Positions 20,559 through 30,400 of a stretch of 64,000 nucleotides of DNA are shown piece by piece; position 1 is the first letter of the stretch; the number at the start of each line of letters is the position of its first letter. This DNA comes from Pinguiococcus pyrenoidosus. Lineage: Eukaryota; Sar; Pinguiophyceae; Pinguiochrysidales; Pinguiochrysidaceae. The translations under genes and the position numbers were made by a program. The notes below the pieces were generated by a model. That model worked only from the letters and a program-made list of their open reading frames with translations, made no database searches and was not told the origin of the DNA. The stretch lies in contig JAAMXY010000606.1 of assembly GCA_019677205.1 (NCBI GenBank), forward strand, positions 50,198 through 114,197, in the 5' to 3' direction.

Positions 20559-21112
20559 CGTCGTGGATGAAACGCGCAAGGCACACAGCCCCCGAACGTG
20601 GGCATCAGCTTCAGCCCAGTGATGCACATCTTCGATCTCATCCCGAGAGGAAGGAAGGAAGGAACCAATAGCAATAGTGCAGCGGACCGCTGCGGCACAT
20701 GAATCGAGATGCAGGCCGGTCCCAAGCTTATCCACGCCAGGGTCTTCTGGACACGCCATCCAACCCACTGGACGTGGCGCGGTACCCCAGACCGGAGAAG
20801 GAGGCGAAACGGAGGCGTCCCGGAAGCCCTCTGGCGCCAATGCACCATTGGGTAGGAGCATAATTCAATATATTTGAAATTATTCTAAATGACCTATGAT
20901 TGGATAATATACGAAACTGAAATTCGAAGCTCAAATGTTCCAGCCGTTTCATCTCGAGAACTCTGCGCTTTGGTGTTGCGGTACCGCGCCAATCGCCTTT
21001 CTTTCTTGCGGCCGCGCATCGGCTTTAGATCTGCCGAGCTCTGTGGCACTCGAGATCCTGCAGTTTCAGAAAGAATCCCAAGGGGCGGCACGGCATTGCA
21101 CAGCTCGGCGGC
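20559..21112. promoter_or_regulatory. Spacer and presumed promoter of CFAP221
   Basis: 554 bp between two genes on the same strand. A short AT-rich island lies at 20855-20945 and GC-rich leader-like sequence follows. Small open frames here show no recognisable protein. Confidence 0.4.
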
Positions 21113-24100
21113 ATGGAGGTCCAGGAGCAGGGCGTCCCAGACGCCCTTGTTGCCATGCCGCACAGTAAAGCGGGCAATCCGCTGGAGAAAGCACACACGT
21201 ACTCAGTGGTGGGCGGAAACGGGATCTTCACGGTGCAGCCATCCATCCTACACTTTCCGGAGCTTCACGTGCATCAGGAGATGACGCAGAGGCTTCGGGT
21301 CACCAACGTGGATACGGTGGCTCATCGCTTCCACTTGGTGGCTCTCAAGAGCGATGCCTTCGAGGTGGAGCCAGAGGGCGTGGAGAGGATTCCTCCAGGG
21401 CTTTCCCGGACCATTCGGGTGACGCTGAAGACGAAAGAGCTTCGATACCACTACGATGCCCTGCGGCTTCACTGCGGCGCGGCGAACATTCTCGTGCCGA
21501 TGCACGCCTATCCAGCTGTGGCCAAGGTGGACTTCCCTAGCCGGCTGGACATGGGCCATTGCCCGTTGGCGGAGAAGACGGTGCGCAGCTTCTTCCTCAA
21601 GGTCGACGTGCCGATCGACTTCGAGTTTGACCTGAAAGTGCTTGACGAGCATCCCCACTTCCGCATCACGACGCCCATGAAGGGCATCGCTCCGGCCAAT
21701 GGCGCAGTTGAGATCAGAGTGGAGTTCGAGCCGATCACGCTGGGCACGGCGTCCTTCCGCTTCTTGCTGAACGTGGCCCAGTACGGCTTCGCGCCGCGAG
21801 AGGTTACGGTCGTTGCGTCCAGTCTGGCGGGCCTAGATCGAGAGCGGAGGCTGAAAGAGACTCTGGAGATGCTGCAGAGCACGCTGGGCCCGGACCTGGG
21901 CGTCTCGAGGGAGCCGATCCGCTTGGAGGGTGCCATGAAAGCGGCCGGCTACGGTGCCTTCACCAAGCCCTTGACGAAGACGAAGGCACAGATGATGGTG
22001 GACGAGAAGCACAAACCTCCCGCCGACCGTATGCTGCAGTCCTGGGCGCCTCCCAAGAAGTATGCTCCGTTCGGGCCTGGCAGCGGCGCTGTCTTCGACG
22101 CCGGGGCGGAGTATGTGAGCAACTTAAGCCGCCTCTCGTGGGAGAAGAACAAGCCGCCCGAGGTGGACGCGGACGCCGAGCCGGCGGTGGATGTGGTGGA
22201 AGGGTTGCGAATCCCGAGGCAGCTGGAAGGCGTCAACGCTGTCAACTTCGTCTTAACGCAGAGGGAAGGGAAGCTGAAGCCAGCGGACCTTAAGAAGGCG
22301 ATCGCCGAGCAGCGACGGGAAAGGGCGAAGCGAAAGGCAGCGGAGGACGCGCTGCGTCGGGAATCCGGCAGCAGTGGGGCGATCGCAAGAGGCAGCAATG
22401 CGGAGATCGACTCCACCTTAGACGTCCGCATGATCCTGAGCTTCGAGAAAGCCGTCATGGGAAGCCGCGAGGACGAGAACAGTACGAGACAAGTGATGGA
22501 GTTGGCGTTCCTGCAGGATCTCAAAGAGATTGAGGACGAGGAGAAGGAACGCGCGTTTCGTTCCAGTGTGACGGCGGTGGGCTCGCGACTGCTTCGACCC
22601 AACGACATCGAAGCAATCCGCCTCCAGCGAGGCTCTCTGGAGAGGTCGAGCAAGCTGGCGATGCGAGAACGAGATCGTGGCATGACAGCAACTCGGCGCC
22701 AAGGCCCAAGGAAGGTTGGCCCGGGCATGGCCCGGGCAGGCTTCTTTGTGGGCGATTCCCAACCTGGTGACATGCTAGAGGCTTCACCGGCGGAAGCTGA
22801 CGCGGCGGCGAAGATGGCGGACATGTGGCGCAATCGCTCGCAGACGCTGCAGAGGCTCGCGTACATCGTCGGGAAGTGGATCGTGCGCCAGCGCGCCAGG
22901 CGAAGAATCATCGCGATCAGGAAACGCCTCGGCGAGGCTTGGGGTGATCGAGACGCGGTGCGCCGACTGGTGGAAGAGGACAACGAAGCCGCTCGACGGG
23001 GGAATCCAATCCTTCCGAAGGGTGACGGGGCGGGAAGGGGGAGAAGCACGTCACGACCAAGCAGTCGAGCAGAGGCCGAAAACGTGCAGGATTGGTTCGA
23101 GGTTCCCTGGCTCGCAGGCGTTCGAACGGAAGATGACTGGAGATGGAAGGCAGACGACTTCGGCGAGAAGCAAGCCTCCAGCAAGCGCATCTCCTTTCGG
23201 ACCATCGTAGTTGGGAGGAAGGGCTTGCCGACGTGGATAGAACCGGTGGGCTCGGCGCTCTCAAAGGACGAAGTGAAACAACGGGATCGAGCCTTCCCGC
23301 AGGGGTGGGATGTCGAGGAAGGTTGGGGTGCTTCCGAGCCGCCGATCTTCCAGACGTTGACGTACGTGCCGCTGCGAGTGTCGGACGACGCGAAAGCAAT
23401 GGGATACGCGAAGGAGCCGCTTCCTGTGGTTGACCCGCAGCATCCAGTGCATGCGGATCGCGCCGTCCGGAGCGGAGCAGAGTATGAACTGGGAAAGATG
23501 CTGCCCCTGGATGACGCACCGGACAGTGCCACCGACTGCTCCGCGTGGGCCTCGGGGCAGAGACCTTGGCGGGAGGCGGATGGGTTGCTAGACCTGGCCT
23601 TCCTGCAGAGGGCCTCGGAAGGCGACGCGGATGCCACCTCGAGACAGATCCTAGATTCCGTGGATGCGGGAGCACAGATTGAGAAGAGCCTGCTGATGGC
23701 GGAGACATCCGATCCCGAGTTTCTCGTCGAGTCGGAGGAGAATCGGGAGGGGGAACTGCCAGAGCAGAGGGAGCGGCGCCTTGAGATACAGGAAGGCCAC
23801 ACTGCCGCGGTATCGCAGCTGCACGACCATTTCCTTCGGCCAGCATTCCCGAGGAGCCCAGGGCTGGACTACCTGCTGCCGGGGCCTTGGGACTTCGCCC
23901 TCGCCCCCCCACCGTCCATGCACGAAGGGGACCTCGAATGGAGCCTACGGCCTCGGCAGCTTCCGGTCGCGCTGTCCACAACGCAGAAAGACCGAGCGCA
24001 AAGGGGCGAGGATCTCTTCGGCATTGCTTTCATGGCAGCCAACGAAGACGGCTCCTGGTCGGCGGAAGCATCCCCAAGGGAAGGCATGTCAGCAGCCGAA

Positions 24101-24643
24101 GGGCTTTGCGCGGGAGCGCGTGCCGTGGAGCTCTCCTCGAAGTGGCAGGCTCCGCTCGATCTCGTCGCGGCCCCTCTGAACGCGCTCGAAGCCAGCACGG
24201 GGGTTGTCGCTCGATGGGACACGGATGAGCTGGAGGAAAGGGGCTTCCTCCCGCGGCGCAAGCGAAGACGGGCAGACGTGCAAAGCTTGAGCGATTCCGA
24301 GTCGGACGATGACGAGGACGACCGAGAGCGGCTCGCGGAGATGCAGCTGCTAGACCGAAGCAAGTACAGCAAAGAAGTTGTTACGCCGGAAGCAGCAGTG
24401 TCCTTCCTCGGCGAAGACGCCAACCGCGCCGAGGCTCTCTTGGCAATCCGCCGGGACCGCTGCATGCTGGAAGCCGAGGACGTGAAGCGGCAATCGCGTC
24501 TCAAGGGTCTTGCCGCCTTCACAGATAGATTGATACAGCTGTCCTCGGCGATTGGGAATCTGAATCTGAAGTTCGTAGTCCAGCGTCCATTCTTCCAGAC
24601 TGCAGAAGCGCAACGCGACGTCGACGCCGCAGAAGTGAAGTAG
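21113..24643 (+). CDS. CFAP221: Cilia- and flagella-associated protein 221 (central-pair C1d projection)
   Basis: A single exon of 1176 residues. Residues 40-245 match the N-terminal domain of CFAP221/Pcdp1: FTVQPSILHFPELHVHQ, ELRYHYDALRLHCG, LVPMHAYPAVAKVDFPSRLD, VPIDFEFDLKVLDEHPHFRI and IAPANGAVEIRVEFEPITLG. These are ASH/MSP-like beta domains. Residues about 577-610 (QRLAYIVGKWIVRQRARRR) look like an IQ helix, which agrees with calmodulin binding known for this protein. The rest is charged and partly helical. CFAP221 is a subunit of the C1d complex that regulates ciliary beating. Its partner CFAP54 is encoded 2.8 kb downstream on the other strand. The gene converges with the ferredoxin gene, leaving 94 bp between the stops. 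Confidence 0.93.
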   Translation: MEVQEQGVPDALVAMPHSKAGNPLEKAHTYSVVGGNGIFTVQPSILHFPELHVHQEMTQRLRVTNVDTVAHRFHLVALKSDAFEVEPEGVERIPPGLSRTIRVTLKTKELRYHYDALRLHCGAANILVPMHAYPAVAKVDFPSRLDMGHCPLAEKTVRSFFLKVDVPIDFEFDLKVLDEHPHFRITTPMKGIAPANGAVEIRVEFEPITLGTASFRFLLNVAQYGFAPREVTVVASSLAGLDRERRLKETLEMLQSTLGPDLGVSREPIRLEGAMKAAGYGAFTKPLTKTKAQMMVDEKHKPPADRMLQSWAPPKKYAPFGPGSGAVFDAGAEYVSNLSRLSWEKNKPPEVDADAEPAVDVVEGLRIPRQLEGVNAVNFVLTQREGKLKPADLKKAIAEQRRERAKRKAAEDALRRESGSSGAIARGSNAEIDSTLDVRMILSFEKAVMGSREDENSTRQVMELAFLQDLKEIEDEEKERAFRSSVTAVGSRLLRPNDIEAIRLQRGSLERSSKLAMRERDRGMTATRRQGPRKVGPGMARAGFFVGDSQPGDMLEASPAEADAAAKMADMWRNRSQTLQRLAYIVGKWIVRQRARRRIIAIRKRLGEAWGDRDAVRRLVEEDNEAARRGNPILPKGDGAGRGRSTSRPSSRAEAENVQDWFEVPWLAGVRTEDDWRWKADDFGEKQASSKRISFRTIVVGRKGLPTWIEPVGSALSKDEVKQRDRAFPQGWDVEEGWGASEPPIFQTLTYVPLRVSDDAKAMGYAKEPLPVVDPQHPVHADRAVRSGAEYELGKMLPLDDAPDSATDCSAWASGQRPWREADGLLDLAFLQRASEGDADATSRQILDSVDAGAQIEKSLLMAETSDPEFLVESEENREGELPEQRERRLEIQEGHTAAVSQLHDHFLRPAFPRSPGLDYLLPGPWDFALAPPPSMHEGDLEWSLRPRQLPVALSTTQKDRAQRGEDLFGIAFMAANEDGSWSAEASPREGMSAAEGLCAGARAVELSSKWQAPLDLVAAPLNALEASTGVVARWDTDELEERGFLPRRKRRRADVQSLSDSESDDDEDDRERLAEMQLLDRSKYSKEVVTPEAAVSFLGEDANRAEALLAIRRDRCMLEAEDVKRQSRLKGLAAFTDRLIQLSSAIGNLNLKFVVQRPFFQTAEAQRDVDAAEVK

Positions 24644-24737
24644 CGATCTTTCGTTAAGGCCCTATGCCAAGCTAAAGTGCTTTCAGAGTGCCATAGCCCC
24701 TTTGAAGCAGCACCTGATCACGCGAATGACGCGACTT

Positions 24738-25464
24738 TCACGACTCCTGCCCAGCCTTCCGCTTTGCCGTGGGGTCGAGCAGATACTCCAGTTCCCCAAA
24801 CCAAGTTGCGAAGTCTTCGGCCGGTTCATTGGATTCGTCCGCGTCTTGTCCCCAGAAGCCCGCCATCTTCGTCACGCGCAAATCACCAGTAACGCGGCAC
24901 TGGCAAGCTAGTCGTAAGCGCTCATTCTCGGGTTCTCGATGCGGAGGAAGCGACAACCGAAGCTTCTCGACGCTGTGCGGTGTTCCATTTGGTGTTACAT
25001 CTCAGGGTTTCTTTTTCCAACAATTTTTGACCAGTTTGATCATCATACCTATTCTTCTCGGCGGGTTCCACAGGACCTTCTATGCGCACAGCGCAAGTGC
25101 CGCAAGTGCCGAGGCCGCGGCAATTGATCAGCTTTGCTTGTCCGTTGTGGGGCGTGAGCTTCCTTCTCAGCAGCGAAGTTCGCAGAAGCTCCCCGTGGTT
25201 CACAAGCACAGTCTGGCCCCGGAACTCCACCTTATATTGGCCAGTCTTTGCAAACAAGAAAATGCGTCATTCAAGGAAGATTCTCTTCCCATCGACGCCT
25301 TCTTTCGACCCGACCTCTGCGGCAGCGGCAAAGAGCCTGGTCGCCGCGCCGCCGGTGGCGCCACCACGTAGGATTCGCGCCGAGGACTTGACAAGTAGGC
25401 TCATCAGGAGCGCGCCGACCAAAACCTTGGACCCTGCGAGGCTCTGCGCTGCGGATCTCATCAT
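24738..25464 (-). CDS. Plastid-type 2Fe-2S ferredoxin-like protein
   Basis: Three exons: 25464-25315, 25245-25049 and 24972-24738; 193 residues. The presequence has a hydrophobic signal core (VLVGALLMSLLV) followed by Arg/Ala-rich sequence with LFAAAAE, as in bipartite plastid targeting. The mature part has QYKVEFRGQTVLV, the cluster CRGLGTCGTCAV (three of four ligands), then LRLSLPPHREPENERLRLACQ with the fourth Cys. GFWGQDADESN follows, a tail also seen in some plant ferredoxin-like proteins, so this may be a ferredoxin-like regulator rather than the main photosynthetic carrier. The first donor (GTCGGG) is the least secure junction. ATGGCGGGAAAAG lies 7 bp before the ATG. Confidence 0.85.
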
Positions 25465-25637
25465 CGGAAAATGGCGGGAAAAGCGGCCACGTACCCCCCT
25501 GCGGCTGCATTGAATTCTAGTATTCGTCTCCAACTCAGGTACTCGCGAGGACCGCGAACGCGTATCTGGCCATATTATAGCCACGGCACCAATTCAAAGG
25601 ATCTCGACGCCACTCTCTCCACAAGAAACGCGTAATC
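25465..25637. promoter_or_regulatory. Short bidirectional promoter, ferredoxin-like and DUF1995 genes
   Basis: Only 173 bp separate the two start codons. The E2F-like ATGGCGGGAAAAG is at 25471-25483. Both proteins look plastid-targeted, so shared control is plausible but inferred. Confidence 0.5.
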
Positions 25638-26840
25638 ATGTCGCGGTTCTTGCTCCTGCTTGGTGTACTAGTGCATGTGGCTGCGTGGAAGGCCCCTGCC
25701 AAGTTTCACCGCCAAATTCGCAGCAGAATCGCCGCCACGCCGCAAGATCAGGACGGAGACATCGAAGCCGCTCGTGCCAGTCTGTCGAGAGCGCTGCAGT
25801 TGGACGTGCAAGACAGCAGCGACCCCGGCCCCCCACTCACGCTTGAAGATGCTGTCGCGGGGGCTGTAAGAGCGGCGAAAGCGGCGCTGACAGACGGAGA
25901 GAAGTGGCTGGAGATCGATCTGGCCGACAAGGAGTTCGCTCCGGGGGCCGACGGCGGCTTCGCAGGGCGCTACGCTGCGTTTCTGCTGAGCGATTTGCTG
26001 GCGGCGGTGGAGAAAGAGCTCCTGCCGACCCACGCGTTCATCTTGCTGCCGGATGCCATGTTGCAGTCGGAAGATCTGCGAGATAGCCTGGAGACGGTCC
26101 AGCTGCCGACCAAGGGGCCGTACCTGCAGGGCATCTCGCCCATCGGCGGCGCTCCGGGGACGCTGATGAAGGTGGCGCGGAAGATCCAGGAGGATCCAGA
26201 TCCCAACCCGCGCGTGGCCATCTTGACGCTGGCGCCGCCGACCGATGATTTCGTCCAGGAGGTGAGCAGGAAATGGGAAACGACACGGCTGTCGCCACCT
26301 TCTCATCGCCGGTGACGGCCGACTAGGTGGTCCGGCTGGTCACGAGGGAGTACTCGGGATCGTTCGTGGTGTCCATGGCCTTGCGGACCGCGTACTTGAA
26401 CCTGCGGCGCAGCGCAGCGGACATGTCGCGGCAGCCCTTCCTGCCGGAGCTGCAGATGGGCCCCTGCACCGTGGTGGATTTCCAGGCCTTCAAGCTCGTG
26501 CAACAGACCGAAGAGGAGTCCAAGGCCGAGAAGGAAAGCGAGGTGAGCCGGTGGCGTGCGCCCGGTCACCCGAAGAATGCCACCGAACACTGACGCTGCG
26601 CAGGCTGTGGTTGAGGATCCGGACGAGATTGGCATGGTGATCTACAAGGAGTATCCCAGGCCCTACCGCGTCTTTTCCGTGCCGAAGAATGGCTCCGTCG
26701 AAGAGGTCTTCACCTCCGACGTCAGGCCTGAATTCTACGACTCGGCAGGTTCGTGAAGCTGAGGCCTCGCGTTGCAGTGGCGTTCTGATGACTCACGCGT
26801 CGCTTGCGCAGTGCGAGTCCTCAAGCAAGTCAACAAGTGA
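25638..26840 (+). CDS. DUF1995 domain protein, probably plastid-targeted
   Basis: Four exons: 25638-26261, 26327-26542, 26604-26748 and 26812-26840; 337 residues. The N-terminus is a signal peptide (SRFLLLLGVLVHVAA) followed at once by WKAPAKFHRQ, an aromatic residue at the start of a basic stretch, the pattern used by complex plastids. The body follows DUF1995: LTLEDAVAGAVRAAKAALTD near residue 75, LEIDLADKEF, a central TLAPPTDDF, then a late MVIYKEYPRPYRVFSVPKNG. Known DUF1995 members include LPA3-type photosystem II assembly factors; a similar role is possible but not shown. The last exon adds only nine codons. Confidence 0.72.
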
Positions 26841-27448
26841 GGCGATCAAAGCGCCCTTGCGATTTCTGCGTAGGCCAAGGGATCAACTTTCCGTGCGGCC
26901 GGGCTGGAGCGACCTCTCTTCCAGACATGAAGCCCTTCCAGAGACGAAGCAAGCGAGCGTCAAGACCGAACAAGTACAGTAGATGCGTCGGCCTCAGGAG
27001 TCTTGTACATACGGATCGTGCCTGGTGCGACTTTTCTGGCAGAAGAAGCTGGGGTCTGGAAGGAGTGCCTTCCTGCGGGGTGTTCCCACTTCGCAGTGCG
27101 TCGAGGAGCAAGCAAGGCGCACTGCAGCAGATACAAGTTGGTTGATTGGTTGGTTGGTTGGTTGGTTGGCCAGACAGGCAGTCAAACATACAGTCAAACA
27201 GACAGAATGACTGACTGACAGACAAGTGCACAAAGAAGAAGTACAAGACCATAGTGTTCTTGATATTGGACTACGCACACCAGATTCTGCACTACACAGT
27301 ATCTCACAGAACCGGACAGGGTACATATTTCACGACGCCTATCGCGGCGAGGCCGATCTTCTGTCTGATCGTCGCGGCCAATGTGTGGTGGGTGGCTTGG
27401 CCCCACGAAGCAGCCATGAATCCACAATCCGCTGCACGCAACAGCCTC
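26841..27448. other. Spacer between convergent DUF1995 and CFAP54 genes, with a GGTT microsatellite
   Basis: About 600 bp between two 3' ends. A (GGTT)n tract with one interruption lies at 27138-27169, followed by GACT/GACA-like repeats to about 27225. No gene is seen. Confidence 0.5.
27138..27169. repeat. GGTT tetranucleotide microsatellite
   Basis: Seven to eight TTGG units in a row, one changed to TTGA, in the convergent spacer downstream of CFAP54. The next 55 bp contain degenerate CAGACAG and GACTGACT repeats. Confidence 0.8.
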
Positions 27449-30400
27449 CTACGTTGCTTCTGCTGGTGTCTCCTCTGTGTCGTTCTCATCCATCTCCAGC
27501 GTCTTTCTCAACCAAAGGCAGAGGTCGCTGTTACAGAGCGTGCCGTTGCAGTCATCGAACAGGTCTCGCAGTGCGGTACACGTTGCGCTGTTGGCGACAA
27601 GCACCGGACCTTCCATCTCCGTCGCATCCTCGGACGGAAACACGACCTGGCAGAAGGGCGCCCTTGCATCTTCGGCGGGTCGTCCTTGCGGAGGGGATTC
27701 AAGGCCCAGCGCTGCTCGCAGGATCGCGTGGCAGTCCATCATCAGCCCCGCGAATCGATCCTTGAGCCAGAGTGGTGGACTTATCGAGCTCTTTCCGGTC
27801 TCTTCACGGTGACGGAACTCCAAAGCGAGCTGTGAAGCTCGCGCGTGCAAGCGGACCCGCGTCATCTCCGGCATCTGCAGTTGGAGAAGCTTCGTTCTGG
27901 ACCTAGGCGTCTCGGCAGAAGGTGGCGTCGTGGTCACGGGCGACTTGCTCCCTTTTCCTTTCTTCGACGCCTCTGGGGCGTCGCCGCTAGCTTCGGGGCT
28001 TCCCAAAAGGAGGAGACCTGCCGCGGATGGTCGAAGCAAGTCTGGCGACTCTTTCGATTGCCCTCGCAGTGTTCCCTCCACGTCAAAGATGTCTGCCTTG
28101 GGAATCCTGCCGCAGTCGGCCTCCCACCCTGGCAGCGGACCCCTGTGCTTTCTCCACTGGATCGCGACGGCAAGGGGCGGTAGCTCCAACGGCTCTGCCG
28201 CCGAGGCGCCCTGCTCCAAGTTGTCGGGCATCTGGATCTTCGTTTCCTCCTCCACGACGTCGCAGTTGCCGAGCAGACTGGAGAAGTTGGACAGGGCAGA
28301 CCTGGCGGCGTCATACTCGAGACTACAAGTACCACCTGCGATGCGCAGGAGGCGCAGTTCCGAGCGAAGAGTACGGCTGAGGCAGAGCACCGCATGCCAG
28401 GTGGGACCGCCCTCCCCGGAAGCTTGCAAAATGCGGTCGCGGCACAACTCCGATACTGCATCCAGCATGTCGCTCGGGAAGACGCTCATGTCGTCGACTT
28501 GGCGATCGATCGACGCCCAATAGGCTGCATGCCGGCTGCTCACCCGACATGCTTCCACAAGGAACTGCGCCGCCTTCCGTTGCCATCCGCCGATCTTTTC
28601 ATCCGTCTCGGGGGCCATTTCATCGGGGAGGTCTGCGCACAAGGCAGTGGCCTCGAGGAGCGCCTCTCTGACCATGGTGTGCTCGAACGGCGCCGATTCT
28701 GCACAAAGCGCGACGCAACGCAGAAGTGGACGAAGGGCGGCTTCCAGGCTCGTCTGGCCCTGCGCAAGTCCAAGACTGTGTTGTCGACTGCGCACCTGGC
28801 CTCGTAAGCTAAGGACCGCCGCCTTTGCCTCGGGCGGCGAATGAATGATCTGCGCGACCACGCGACTGGCGTTCTCCGCGACCGACTCGGCGTCGGCTAG
28901 GTTGTCAGCAGCGTCGTCCTGCTGGAGATCCACCAACGCCAGCTTGACTCTCGCCCGCAGAATCAGAACGTCCAACAGAATGCGCACTTTCCGAAGGTAT
29001 AGGTTGCAGTACGGCGTGGTGGGAGTTTCCTCGTCGTGAATCTCATCCACCTCGTCCTCAAGCCGCCGCCACTGCTTGATACTCGTGGCGTGCCTCAGCG
29101 GCGGCACACCAACGCCGTCGACGACGTTGGTACGCTGGTCATTGCGCATCAGAGGCCCGCTGCCGATCCAGCCGTCGCGAAAGGCGGCGGCTTTCGCCTC
29201 CTCCTCCGTTGCCTTTGCGAACGTGTCGAGCTCCCGTAGTGCGCTGATTGCATCTGCCGCGCTCTTATGCATCGCGAGGCCTTGGAGCTGGTACTCCATC
29301 CAGGCCACCGCCAGCTCACAAAGCGTAGGCCTTTCGCGGCCCTCGTCCAGGGCGTTCGCGAGAGTCTTCTCGCACACGTTTGACTCCCCTTCCAAGGCGG
29401 CGGCCGCCGCAAACCCCAGCTTCAGCTGCGCGGTGACAACCGTTTCGTGCGCTTGTCGTCCCAGCACGGCGCCTTGGGCACCCAGCTTCATGGCGTCGCG
29501 GTACCTGCCCTGGAGCCTCGCGATGGACGCCAGAAGGCCGAGACACAGAAGATATGTCTGAACGTTCACCCGGGGCGTCATCCCCCACTCAGCATGCAGA
29601 GTTGGTACGCGAGCGTCGCGGTTCTTCAGTTCTCGCTCCAGCGTGCCAAGGGCGAAGAGGGCGGTCTTCCTGGCGTGGTGATGGGCGCCAAGCAGCACTT
29701 CCAACTCAGCCTGCAGGAGGCAGGCGTCCACCAAGACGCAGCGCAGGGTTGAATCATCGACACATGCTTTGATGATCTCATCAAGCTGCGCAAACGCCAT
29801 CTTCGTCCAAGACTCCCGGAGCGCCACCGCCGACGGCTCGTGAGCGAACAGCAAGCTTCTCGACGTCTCCACGAGAACCACGGCGCTCAAGTACCGGACC
29901 TGGCACGCCACGACCGGCGTGAAGTCCTCGAGGCTAGCACCGCCCACTTGCTCCAGCGCGGCTTGGTTCCCTGGATGCTCCGGCGGCAGGTGGTTCCGAA
30001 ACGGCGACCGCCCGTAGAAGCTCAAGCCCAGCTCGGTGGCGGTGTGGTCATCTTCGTTGCTGCGGCAGATGCTGGACAAGAGAGACACGGCCTCGGCAAT
30101 TCGACCGACGCGAGCCAAGGCGACGCCTTTGTTCGCCTTGGCCAGAACGGCGACGTTGTCGTCGGCCGTCCGCGTCGTGGCGAGATACTCCAACAGAGTC
30201 CAGATGCACAGGCTGCGCGTCTCGTGGCGATGGGCGACGAGGCAGCGGCCGATGGCCAGGAGGCCCTTCTGCAAAGCGCCGAGCGAGATGCTGGAGGCGT
30301 CCGTGGGCAAGGTCCACTGTCGAAACTCTTCCGTAAGGGTGAAGTCCGCGAACGCATGGTTCTCGAGTGGAATGCCCAAGTGGTCCGAGAAGAATGCCGA

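Noticed and set aside
21949-23802. 617-codon reverse-strand frame
   Set aside because: Antisense shadow of CFAP221; Ser/Arg-rich composition typical of GC-rich antisense frames.
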